64,000 nt of DNA, from NCBI RefSeq assembly GCF_029433855.1, contig NZ_JAROAU010000003.1:2602756-2666755 (forward strand), in the 5' to 3' direction. The stretch is from Candidatus Kosakonia sp. 282A-S69 (GTDB lineage Bacteria > Pseudomonadota > Gammaproteobacteria > Enterobacterales > Enterobacteriaceae). The position numbers and the translations under genes are program-made. Positions 18,061 through 26,369 of the stretch are shown here, in pieces. Under the pieces are notes generated by a model that worked only from the letters and a program-made list of their open reading frames with translations, did not search any database and was not told the DNA's origin. Each line of letters begins with the position of its first letter. Within the stretch, counting starts at the first letter, position 1.

Positions 18061-18849
18061 ATGATAACGAGAAAACGTACGTTGTATAGCCTCTGCGCCC
18101 TGCTGGCAGCCACCGCCTCTGCGGCGCAGGCCGATGAAGATCCATCGGCACAAAATGGCGTTACTGTAGGTATCGGCGCACAGTCTGCGCCGCGCTACAG
18201 CGGTTCAGACAAGCAGCGCCTGCAATTCGTTCCGCTGATTCAGGCGCGTGATAACGCCCTCTTCATTGATTCGCAAAAGGGCATCGGTTACGACCTGCAA
18301 AGCGATAACGGTCTCTATCTTGAGCATACGCTGGGTTACGGCCTCGGTCGCGATGAGCGCAACTCCTCCTGGCGCGACGGCGCGGATAATCTGAAGGGGA
18401 TGGGGAAAATCGATGCCACGCTGAATACGGCGTTTGCCGTCGGCTGGTCGATCACGGCGTGGCTCGCTGTTGAAGGGAAAGCGACACTGCCGCTGACCGA
18501 CAGCCAGGGCGTGCAGTATCAAACCTCGGTGACGCTGCTGCCGGTGCAGAGCGCCAGCGATACCGTAGCACTCCAGTCTGCCGCCCTGTTTGGCGACAGC
18601 CGCTATATCAACACCTTTTATGGCGTCAGCGCGGGGCAGAGCCAGCGCAGCGGTTTTCGCCCCTATGATCGCGCAGGCGGCTTCTACGGCGTCAACAGCT
18701 CGCTCACCTGGAGCCACCAGTTCGACGAACATTGGGGAACCCTTCTGAGCGCGGGTTATACCTGGCTTGGCGATCGCGCGGGCGACAGCCCGATTGTTTC
18801 GCAGCGCAATGAGGGAACCGGCACGCTTGCCGTGACCTGGACCTTCTGA
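18061..18849 (+). CDS. MipA/OmpV-family outer membrane protein
   Basis: 262 residues with a signal peptide ending SAAQA-DEDPS. The rest alternates polar and hydrophobic residues as in a beta-barrel and ends in the aromatic-terminated strand GTLAVTWTF, as outer-membrane proteins do. MipA/OmpV proteins are linked to peptidoglycan synthesis scaffolds or antibiotic and osmotic response. Transcribed divergently from the two-component system, which may control it. Confidence 0.88.
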   Translation: MITRKRTLYSLCALLAATASAAQADEDPSAQNGVTVGIGAQSAPRYSGSDKQRLQFVPLIQARDNALFIDSQKGIGYDLQSDNGLYLEHTLGYGLGRDERNSSWRDGADNLKGMGKIDATLNTAFAVGWSITAWLAVEGKATLPLTDSQGVQYQTSVTLLPVQSASDTVALQSAALFGDSRYINTFYGVSAGQSQRSGFRPYDRAGGFYGVNSSLTWSHQFDEHWGTLLSAGYTWLGDRAGDSPIVSQRNEGTGTLAVTWTF

Positions 18850-18863
18850 ACAGGGGGAAGAGG

Positions 18864-18956
18864 ATGAAAAAAGAGGATTATCAGCTGGTGGGGAAGATCT
18901 GGTTTGGCTGCTTACTGGTTTACCTCGGCGCGTATCTGACATATATCTCTTTGTAA
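18864..18956 (+). CDS. 30-residue single-pass membrane peptide
   Basis: MKKEDYQLVGKIWFGCLLVY begins this 30-codon frame, which ends LGAYLTYISL. A very good ribosome site (GGGGGAAGAGG) lies just before the ATG, 14 bases after the MipA-type stop, so it is co-transcribed. It has a charged N-terminus and one hydrophobic helix, like known small inner-membrane proteins. Function unknown; it could modulate the neighbouring envelope proteins. Confidence 0.6.
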   Translation: MKKEDYQLVGKIWFGCLLVYLGAYLTYISL

Positions 18957-18981
18957 TGATTACCACCAGAACAGCGATGAG

Positions 18982-19542
18982 ATGAATAAAGACGCCGACA
19001 CTCCCCCCGCCTTTTGCCTCGACACGCCACGGCTAATCTGCCGGCAAATCGAGGAGAACGACCGCGATTTTTTTAGCCGCCTGATGGCGAGCAACGAAGT
19101 GCAGCATTATGTCTCGGACGCGCGTTCGCCCGAGGAGATCGAGGAGGCTTTTACCTGCCGCTTGCCGCACTGGCAGCCGGGGAGCGCGCACTGGCTCTGC
19201 CTGGTGGTGCGCGACAGAGCGAGCGGCGAAAGGCTTGGCGTCACTGGGTATATCCATCGCGAAGCCGACTGCGCCGAAGTGGGGTTTCTCTTTGCTCCCG
19301 AAGCGCAGGGAAAAGGCTATGCGCGCGAGTCGTTACAGGCGGTGTGCGATTTCGCCTTCCACCAGGGCGGCATCCGGCGGCTGACGGCGACGGTCACCGC
19401 TGGCAATCACCCCTCTCGCCGCCTGCTGGAAAAGGTGGGGTTTATGCTGGAGGGTGAACTGCGCGAGAGCTACTGGCTGCATAACCGTTGGCACAATGAC
19501 TGGCTGTTTGGCCTGCTGCGCCAGGACTATCTCACTCTATAA
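18982..19542 (+). CDS. GNAT acetyltransferase, RimJ/RimL-like
   Basis: 186 residues. LDTPRLICRQIEENDRDFF at the start and EVGFLFAPEAQGKGYARESL (the acetyl-CoA binding loop QGKGYA) are typical of the RimJ/RimL/SpeG branch that acetylates protein N-termini, amines or small molecules. NHPSRRLLEKVGFMLEGELRE is the usual C-terminal motif. The start has only a weak ribosome site. Probably the first of a two-gene acetyltransferase pair; substrate unknown. Confidence 0.88.
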   Translation: MNKDADTPPAFCLDTPRLICRQIEENDRDFFSRLMASNEVQHYVSDARSPEEIEEAFTCRLPHWQPGSAHWLCLVVRDRASGERLGVTGYIHREADCAEVGFLFAPEAQGKGYARESLQAVCDFAFHQGGIRRLTATVTAGNHPSRRLLEKVGFMLEGELRESYWLHNRWHNDWLFGLLRQDYLTL

Positions 19543-19552
19543 CGAGGGTATT

Positions 19553-19999
19553 ATGAGGCTGAATATCACCGCCATTACCCCGGCAGTCGACGGTTTTCAG
19601 GCGCTAAAACAGGCGAGCGTGGCGGAGGGGTTTAATATGCTGCGCAGGCTTGAGGAGAACTGGCTCAATCAGCACAACCGCTTTGATAAAGAGGGCGAAT
19701 TGCTGCTGGGCGCGTTGCTTGACGGCAAGCTGGTGGGCGTTTGTGGGCTCAATATCGACCCGTTCGTGCAGGAAGATCGCGCAGGCCGGGTGCGCCACCT
19801 CTATGTGGCCGCGGAGTATCGCAGCCAGGCGGTGGGCAGCGTGCTGCTACGCGAAATTATCGCCCACGCCGCGCAGAGCTTTGATCGTCTCTACACGCAC
19901 GCGCCGCAGGCGGCGTTCCGCTTTTATCAACGCGCAGGCTTTGTGCCAACGGAAGGGATCGAGCGGGTGACGCACTGCCTGCGGTTGGAGCAAAAGTAG
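19553..19999 (+). CDS. GNAT acetyltransferase
   Basis: 148 residues from the ATG at 19553, preceded by CGAGGGT; the frame is open upstream but only within the previous gene. The acetyl-CoA motif is RVRHLYVAAEYRSQAVGSVLLREII, in which the usual R/QxxGxG loop reads RSQAVGS. The C-terminal AAFRFYQRAGFVP matches the family. Substrate unknown; the pair are 10 bases apart and in one transcript. Confidence 0.85.
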   Translation: MRLNITAITPAVDGFQALKQASVAEGFNMLRRLEENWLNQHNRFDKEGELLLGALLDGKLVGVCGLNIDPFVQEDRAGRVRHLYVAAEYRSQAVGSVLLREIIAHAAQSFDRLYTHAPQAAFRFYQRAGFVPTEGIERVTHCLRLEQK

Positions 20000-20022
20000 C
20001 CGGTAAGATCGCCCTACCGGCT
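19998..20022. terminator. Hairpin between convergent acetyltransferase and betA genes
   Basis: AGCCGGTA (19998-20005) pairs with TACCGGCT (20015-20022). It overlaps the acetyltransferase stop and lies just past the betA stop, so it probably ends transcripts from both sides, although the T-run is short (TTTG on the plus side). Confidence 0.65.
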
Positions 20023-20028
20023 TTGACG

Positions 20029-21708
20029 CTACGCGCGCATCGGCTCGCCGCGCACCGGGCGATCGCCCGCCACGAAGTAGTCGGCGTTGCTGCGCGGCAG
20101 CGGTGTGCGGCCACGGATATTATCGGCAATCTTCTCGCCAATCATAATGGTGGTGGCGTTGAGGTTACCGGTGATAATCAGCGGCATGATGGAGGCGTCG
20201 ACCACGCGCAGACCTTGCAGGCCGTGGACGCGCCCCTCCCCGTCAACTACTGCCATCTCATCGCTGCCCATTTTGCAGGTGCCGCAGGGATGGTAGGCAG
20301 TCTCGCCGTGGTTACGCACAAACTCATCCAGCTCTTCGTCGGTCTGGCACTCGATACCAGGGCTGATCTCACGCCCGCGATACTTATCCAGCGCCGGCTG
20401 GTTGATGATCTGCCGCGTAATGCGGATCGCATCGCGGAACTCCTGCCAGTCCTGCTCGTGGGCCATGTAGTTGAACTGAATGGCCGGGTGCATACGCGGA
20501 TCGCGCGATTTGAGGCGCACAAAGCCGCGGCTCGGCGAGCGCATGGAGCCAACGTGGCACTGGAAGCCGTGGGCTTCGACCGCGTTGCTGCCGTTGTAGT
20601 TAATCGCCACCGGCAGGAAGTGGTACTGAATGTTCGGCCAGGCAAACTCTTCCCGGCTGCGGATAAAGCCGCCGCCTTCAAACTGGTTGCTGGCCCCGAT
20701 GCCGGTGCCGTTAAACAGCCACTCCGCGCCGATTTTCGGCTGGTTCCACCACTTCAGCGCCGGGTAGAGCGACACCGGCTCTTTGCACTCGTACTGCAGG
20801 TACATTTCGAGGTGATCCTGCAGGTTCTCGCCGACGCCGGGCAGATCGTGCACCACGGGAATGTCGAACTTCTTCAGCAGCTCCGCCGCCCCGACGCCGG
20901 AGCGTTGCAGGATCTGCGGCGAAGCGATGGCACCCGCGCAGAGCAGCACTTCACGGCGCGCATGCACCTGCTGCGGCGTGTTGCTGGCACCGTGCAGATA
21001 CTCCACGCCCACCGCCCGCTTGCCGTCGAACAGAATGCGATCGGTGGTGGCATGAGTGATGATGGTCAGGTTAGAACGCTTCTTCGCGGTATCGAGATAA
21101 CCGCGCGCGGTGCTCGAGCGACGCCCTTTCGGCGTCACAAAGCGATCCATCGGGCCGAAGCCCTCTTGCTGATAGCCATTGAGATCCTCGGTGCGCGGAT
21201 AACCCGCCTGCACGCCCGCTTCGATCATCGCCGCAAACAGCGGGTTGTTGCCCGGTTTGCAGGTGGTGATGCTGACCGGGCCTTCGCCGCCGTGGTAATC
21301 GTTCGCGCCGATATCACGCGTTTCCGACTTGCGGTAGTAAGGCAGGCAGTCAAGATAGGTCCAGCGCTCCAGACCCGGCTGCTGTGCCCAGTTATCGAGA
21401 TCCATCGCGTTGCCGCGCACATAGCACATGCCGTTGATCAATGATGATCCGCCAAGCCCTTTACCGCGCCCGCACTCCATGCGGCGGTTGTTCATGTGCG
21501 GCTCGGGCTCGGTTTCATATGCCCAGTTGTAGCGTTTTCCCTGTAATGGGTAAGCCAGCGCCGCCGGCATCTGTGTGCGAAAATCAAAACGGTAATCGGG
21601 ACCGCCCGCCTCAAGCAGCAGCACGTTGACGTCGCTATCTTCGGTCAGTCTTGTTGCCAATACGTTCCCTGCGGATCCGGCTCCGATGATGATGTAATCA
21701 AATTCCAT
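20029..21708 (-). CDS. betA: Choline dehydrogenase BetA
   Basis: 559 residues, the usual length. GMC-oxidoreductase FAD fold: [18 protein letters not shown] at the N-terminus, [15 protein letters not shown] near 85 and the C-terminal [27 protein letters not shown]. It oxidises choline to betaine aldehyde (and further to betaine) at the membrane, feeding the electron chain. Third gene of betIBA, 26 bases after betB. The product glycine betaine protects against high osmolarity. Confidence 0.97.
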   Translation of the reverse strand: MEFDYIIIGAGSAGNVLATRLTEDSDVNVLLLEAGGPDYRFDFRTQMPAALAYPLQGKRYNWAYETEPEPHMNNRRMECGRGKGLGGSSLINGMCYVRGNAMDLDNWAQQPGLERWTYLDCLPYYRKSETRDIGANDYHGGEGPVSITTCKPGNNPLFAAMIEAGVQAGYPRTEDLNGYQQEGFGPMDRFVTPKGRRSSTARGYLDTAKKRSNLTIITHATTDRILFDGKRAVGVEYLHGASNTPQQVHARREVLLCAGAIASPQILQRSGVGAAELLKKFDIPVVHDLPGVGENLQDHLEMYLQYECKEPVSLYPALKWWNQPKIGAEWLFNGTGIGASNQFEGGGFIRSREEFAWPNIQYHFLPVAINYNGSNAVEAHGFQCHVGSMRSPSRGFVRLKSRDPRMHPAIQFNYMAHEQDWQEFRDAIRITRQIINQPALDKYRGREISPGIECQTDEELDEFVRNHGETAYHPCGTCKMGSDEMAVVDGEGRVHGLQGLRVVDASIMPLIITGNLNATTIMIGEKIADNIRGRTPLPRSNADYFVAGDRPVRGEPMRA

Positions 21709-21734
21709 TAGTCGCTCCTCAGGTTAAAATTCAC

Positions 21735-23207
21735 TCAAAATACAGACTGGAAACGGGTCATTTCGAGCTGCACAGACTTCACCTGGGTGTAGTTTTGCAG
21801 CGTCATCAGGCCGTTTTCGCGCCCGACGCCGGAGTGCTTGTAGCCACCCACCGGCATCTCGGCAGCGGATTCGCCCCAGGTGTTGATCCAGCAGATCCCC
21901 GCTTCAATCTGGTGAATCACGCGGTGCGCGCGGTTGAGATCCTGCGTCACCACGCCAGCCGCCAGACCGAAGTCGGTGGCGTTAGCGCGGCGCACCACTT
22001 CCTCTTCGTTTTCATAGGTGAGGATTGCCATCACCGGCCCGAAGATCTCTTCACGCACGATGGTCATCTCGTCGCGGCAGTCGGTAAAGACCGTGGGCGC
22101 AACCCAGGCTCCCTTATCGAACTCGCCGCCAGTCAGACGCTTGCCGCCGCAGAGCAGGCGCGCGCCTTCACTGAGGCCGGATTCGATATAACGCATCACG
22201 TTGTCGCGGTGCGGGAAGCTGACCAGCGGCCCGAAATTGGTGGCCGGATCGTTCGGATCGCCCGCGTTAATACGCGCCACGCGCTCGGCGATCTTCGCTT
22301 CAAAGTCGACCTGCCATTTCGCCGGGATAAAGACGCGGGTGCCGTTGGTGCAGACCTGGCCGGAGCTGTAGAAGTTGGCCATCATCGCGATATCGGCGGC
22401 GAGATCGAGATCCGCATCGTCAAAGACGATCAGCGGCGATTTACCGCCCAGCTCCATGGTGACCTCTTTCAGGGTCGAACCGGCGGCGTTCGCCATCACT
22501 TTTTTACCGCTGGCCACGCCACCGGTGAAGGAGACTTTGTCGATGCCCGGATGCTCGGTCAGCAGCTGGCCGGTGACCGCGCCGCTGCCCGGCAGGACGT
22601 TAAAGACGCCGTCCGGCAGACCCGCTTCGGTGTAGATCTCCGCCAGTTTCAGCGCAGTGAGCGGCGTCACTTCGCTCGGTTTGAAGATCATCGCGTTGCC
22701 CGCAGCCAGCGCCGGTGCGGATTTCCACAGCGCGATCTGGATCGGGTAGTTCCATGCGCCGATACCGGCGACCACGCCAAGCGGCTCGCGGCGGGTGTAG
22801 ACGAAAGAGGTGTCGCGCAGCGGGATCTGTTGCCCTTCCAGCGACGGGATCAGCCCGGCGTAGTACTCCAGCACATCCGCGCCGGTGACGATGTCGACCG
22901 CCTGGGTTTCGCTCAGCGGTTTACCGGTGTCGAGGGTTTCCAGCGCGGCCAGTTCGTCATTGCGCTCGCGCAGAATATCCACCGCGCGACGCAGGATGCG
23001 TGAACGCTCCATCGCCGTCATCGCGGCCCAGATTTTCTGGCCTTTACGCGCGCTTTCGACTGCGCGATCGACATCGGCCTGCGCCGCTTCGTGCACCTCA
23101 GCAAGCACTTCGCCGTTGGCCGGGTTGATGGTCTGGAATGTTTTTCCAGCCGCGGCGGGAACGTATTGACCATCAATATAGAGCTGCTGTTCTGCGAATC
23201 GGGACAT
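21735..23207 (-). CDS. betB: Betaine aldehyde dehydrogenase BetB
   Basis: 490 residues from the ATG at 23207, chosen because GGAGGAATC precedes it and the product then matches BetB exactly in length. NAD-dependent aldehyde dehydrogenase signatures: [31 protein letters not shown] with the general-base Glu, and [13 protein letters not shown] with the catalytic Cys. Converts betaine aldehyde to glycine betaine. Starts 13 bases after betI. Confidence 0.97.
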   Translation of the reverse strand: MSRFAEQQLYIDGQYVPAAAGKTFQTINPANGEVLAEVHEAAQADVDRAVESARKGQKIWAAMTAMERSRILRRAVDILRERNDELAALETLDTGKPLSETQAVDIVTGADVLEYYAGLIPSLEGQQIPLRDTSFVYTRREPLGVVAGIGAWNYPIQIALWKSAPALAAGNAMIFKPSEVTPLTALKLAEIYTEAGLPDGVFNVLPGSGAVTGQLLTEHPGIDKVSFTGGVASGKKVMANAAGSTLKEVTMELGGKSPLIVFDDADLDLAADIAMMANFYSSGQVCTNGTRVFIPAKWQVDFEAKIAERVARINAGDPNDPATNFGPLVSFPHRDNVMRYIESGLSEGARLLCGGKRLTGGEFDKGAWVAPTVFTDCRDEMTIVREEIFGPVMAILTYENEEEVVRRANATDFGLAAGVVTQDLNRAHRVIHQIEAGICWINTWGESAAEMPVGGYKHSGVGRENGLMTLQNYTQVKSVQLEMTRFQSVF

Positions 23208-23220
23208 GATTCCTCCTTCC

Positions 23221-23817
23221 TCAGGGATTCTCTGCGCCAGCCAACTGCTGGCGGATGAATTGGGTGGTGAGCGTGCGGGCAACGTCCGGATTGAACGGTT
23301 TGCCGCTCAGGGCTGCGCGCAGCCACAGGCCATCAATTAATGACGCCAGGCCGTGCGCTGCCAGCCGCGCCTGCTCGCGCGGCAATTCGCGGCGAAACTC
23401 CGCCGTCAGGCTGGAGAAGAGGCGTCGGCTGCTGACGCGCTCGAGGCGGCCAAGCTGCGGTTGATGCATGCTGCTGGCCCAGAAGTCGAGCCACGCTTTC
23501 ATCGCCGCGCTGTGGACCTGGGTTTCGTCGAAATTGCCGTCGACAATCGCCAGTAAACGCGCTTCGGTAGTGGCCTGCGCTAACGGTTTCAGGCGTACCG
23601 CCACCGCGTCGCGCAGCTGGCGCGTGATGTCGCGCATGGTGGCTTCCAGCAGGCCGTTTTTGTCCTTGAAGTAGTGGCTGATGATGCCGGTCGAGACCCC
23701 GGCCCGGCGCGCAATCTGCGCAATGGTGGCGTCGTTGATCCCGACGTCGTTGATCGTATCCAGGGTCGCATCAATCAGTTGCCGACGGCGTATCGGCTGC
23801 ATTCCCACCTTTGGCAT
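23221..23817 (-). CDS. betI: Transcriptional repressor BetI
   Basis: 198 residues of the TetR family. The N-terminal helix-turn-helix is [41 protein letters not shown]; the rest is the choline-sensing helical domain. It represses betIBA and the divergent betT, releasing them when choline is bound. The intergenic region contains a palindrome fitting its operator. Confidence 0.96.
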   Translation of the reverse strand: MPKVGMQPIRRRQLIDATLDTINDVGINDATIAQIARRAGVSTGIISHYFKDKNGLLEATMRDITRQLRDAVAVRLKPLAQATTEARLLAIVDGNFDETQVHSAAMKAWLDFWASSMHQPQLGRLERVSSRRLFSSLTAEFRRELPREQARLAAHGLASLIDGLWLRAALSGKPFNPDVARTLTTQFIRQQLAGAENP

Positions 23818-23861
23818 GACTCCCTCTCCACCACAAATTAAGGGCTCTATTTAATCTTTTT

Positions 23862-23877
23862 TTGATTGCACGTTCAA
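23862..23877. promoter_or_regulatory. Probable BetI operator
   Basis: TTGATTGCACGTTCAA is a near-perfect 16-base palindrome (only the central pairs are not fully symmetric) in the 238-base betI-betT gap, 45 bases upstream of the betI start. BetI sites of this TTGA...TCAA form are known from other proteobacteria. Confidence 0.6.
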
Positions 23878-24055
23878 TATAAAAAAGGAATTTGTTAAGG
23901 TAATGTACCTTCGTTGTTACAAAAACGAAGCGGCTGTGTGTAAGCTGTAGCAGGCTTTATTGATAACGAAAATGAGGGAAAAACAACAAGAAAAGAGGCA
24001 GCACGTTGCTAGTAATCTTTTGATTTATTTACAGGAAATTAACCAGAGGTAACCG

Positions 24056-26086
24056 ATGATTAATCCACCTGCCAGTGAAAAAGACAGAATCAATCCTGTG
24101 GTGTTCTACACCTCCGCCGGACTGATTCTGACATTTTCACTTGTCACCATTCTCTATAGCGATCTCGCCGCGGCGTGGATCCAGACCACCGTCAACTGGG
24201 TGTCGTCCACCTTTGGCTGGTACTACATGCTGGCCGCCACGCTCTATATCGTCTTTGTGATCTATATGGCCTGCTCGCGCTACGGGGCAATCAAACTCGG
24301 GCCAGAGCAGTCAAAACCGGAATTTAGCCTGTTAAGCTGGTCGGCGATGCTCTTTGCCGCCGGGATCGGCATCGATCTGATGTTCTTCTCCGTCGCTGAA
24401 CCGGTGACGCAGTATATGCAGCCGCCGGAAGGCGCAGGGCAGACGCTGGAAGCCGCGCGCCAGGCGATGGTCTGGACGCTGTTCCACTACGGCTTAACCG
24501 GCTGGTCGATGTACGCCCTGATGGGGATTGCGCTCGGCTACTTCAGCTACCGCTACAACCTGCCGCTCACCATCCGTTCGGCGCTCTACCCGATTTTCGG
24601 CAAACGCATTAATGGCCCGATTGGCCACACGGTGGATATCGCGGCGGTGATCGGCACCATTTTCGGTATCGCCACCACCCTCGGCATTGGCGTGGTGCAG
24701 CTCAACTACGGGCTGAAGGTGCTTTTTGATGTGCCGGAAGGGTTAACCGCGCAGATGGCGCTGATTGTGCTGTCGGTGATCATTGCCACCATTTCGGTCA
24801 CCTCCGGCGTGGATAAAGGGATCCGTATTCTTTCAGAACTGAATGTCGCGCTGGCGCTCGGGCTGATCCTGTTTGTGCTGTTTATGGGCAAAACGGATTT
24901 CCTGCTCAACGCGCTGGTGCTGAATGTGGGCGATTACATCAACCGCTTTATGGGCATGACGCTGAATACCTTTGCCTTTGACCGCCCGACGCAGTGGATG
25001 AACAGCTGGACGCTCTTCTTCTGGGCCTGGTGGGTGGCGTGGTCGCCGTTTGTCGGCCTGTTCCTTGCGCGTATCTCCCGCGGTCGCACCATTCGTGAAT
25101 TTGTGCTCGGTACGCTGATCATTCCGTTCACCTTTACCCTGCTGTGGCTGTCGGTATTTGGTAACGCCGCGCTGTATGAGATCATTCACGGCGATGCCGG
25201 TTTTGCCCAGGAAGTGATGGCGCACGCCGAACGCGGCTTCTACAGCCTGCTGGCGCAGTACCCGGCGTTCAAACTGAGCGCCTCGGTTGCCACCATTACC
25301 GGCCTGCTCTTTTACGTCACCTCGGCAGACTCCGGCTCGCTGGTACTGGGTAACTTCACCTCGAAGCTGAAAGATATCAACAGCGATGCGCCGAACTGGC
25401 TGCGTATCTTCTGGTCGGTGGCGATTGGCGTGCTGACGATGGGAATGCTGATGACCAACGGCATTTCAGCTCTGCAAAACACCACGGTGATCATGGGTCT
25501 GCCGTTCAGCTTTGTGATCTTCTTTGTCATGGCGGGGCTTTATAAGTCGCTGAAGGTGGAAGATCACCGCCGCGCCAGCGCCAGCCGCGAAACCGCGCCC
25601 TATATTCCGGCGAGCAACGATCGCCTGAGCTGGAAAAAGCGTCTCTCGCGCCTGATGAACTACCCGGGCACGCGTTACACCCAGCAGATGATGGAGACGG
25701 TGATCTACCCGGCGATGCAGGATGTGGCGAAGGAGCTGGAGCTGCGCGGCGGTCGCGTTACGCTGGAGAGTGTGCCTGCGGAGGATGATAAGCCGCTCGG
25801 TCACCTCGATTTGCGTGTGCTTCTCGGCGACGAGCAGGACTTTGTTTACCAGGTCTGGCCGCAGCAGTACTCCGTTCCCGGCTTTACCTACCGCGCCCGC
25901 AGCGGTAAGTCGCACTACTTCCGCCTGGAGACCTTCCTGTTAGAGGGTAGTCAGGGGAATGATCTGATGGATTACAACAAAGAGCAGGTGATTATCGATA
26001 TTCTCGATCAATATGAACGTCACCTTAACTTTATCCATCTGCACCGCGAAGCGCCCGGCGCAAATATTGTTTACCCACAGATGTAA
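24056..26086 (+). CDS. betT: High-affinity choline transporter BetT
   Basis: 676 residues of the BCCT family, one shorter than E. coli BetT. Twelve membrane helices with the aromatic choline box and family signature around WTLFFWAWWVAWSPFVGLFLARISRGRTIREF, plus a long cytoplasmic C-terminal domain (~500-676) that senses osmotic stress. Imports choline with protons for BetA and BetB. Divergent from betIBA and controlled from the shared region. Confidence 0.97.
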   Translation: MINPPASEKDRINPVVFYTSAGLILTFSLVTILYSDLAAAWIQTTVNWVSSTFGWYYMLAATLYIVFVIYMACSRYGAIKLGPEQSKPEFSLLSWSAMLFAAGIGIDLMFFSVAEPVTQYMQPPEGAGQTLEAARQAMVWTLFHYGLTGWSMYALMGIALGYFSYRYNLPLTIRSALYPIFGKRINGPIGHTVDIAAVIGTIFGIATTLGIGVVQLNYGLKVLFDVPEGLTAQMALIVLSVIIATISVTSGVDKGIRILSELNVALALGLILFVLFMGKTDFLLNALVLNVGDYINRFMGMTLNTFAFDRPTQWMNSWTLFFWAWWVAWSPFVGLFLARISRGRTIREFVLGTLIIPFTFTLLWLSVFGNAALYEIIHGDAGFAQEVMAHAERGFYSLLAQYPAFKLSASVATITGLLFYVTSADSGSLVLGNFTSKLKDINSDAPNWLRIFWSVAIGVLTMGMLMTNGISALQNTTVIMGLPFSFVIFFVMAGLYKSLKVEDHRRASASRETAPYIPASNDRLSWKKRLSRLMNYPGTRYTQQMMETVIYPAMQDVAKELELRGGRVTLESVPAEDDKPLGHLDLRVLLGDEQDFVYQVWPQQYSVPGFTYRARSGKSHYFRLETFLLEGSQGNDLMDYNKEQVIIDILDQYERHLNFIHLHREAPGANIVYPQM

Positions 26087-26092
26087 CGACAT

Positions 26093-26119
26093 AAGGCCAC
26101 GCAAGTGGCCTTATTTTTT
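26093..26119 (+). terminator. Rho-independent terminator of betT
   Basis: AAGGCCAC (26093-26100), loop GCAA, GTGGCCTT (26105-26112), then ATTTTTTC. It begins six bases after the betT stop. Confidence 0.92.
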
Positions 26120-26369
26120 CAGGCAGATGAATTTGCGCTAAAGGCCGATATTTTTAGGAAAAATCTGCAAATACGACTCAGCTTTTCGATTTCATGCGTT
26201 GCGCTCTGTATCTGAAGATGTCGATCTGTAAAATGTCTTCTTTCATGGAATGGTTACGGATTGACATTAAACGTTTATTCCCGCCAACCGTGAGCACAGC
26301 AAAAAACCAAAAAAAGAAACACCTCGCAAACCTTTGAAAGCGCGGGGCAATCGCTCCGGGAGAGTTGCT

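Noticed and set aside
20023..21444. Long open frame opposite betA (and similar ones opposite betB, lptG, dhaKL and the usher)
   Set aside because: They run antisense to well-identified genes in GC-rich DNA, encode Ala/Arg/His-rich unstructured proteins and lack ribosome sites.
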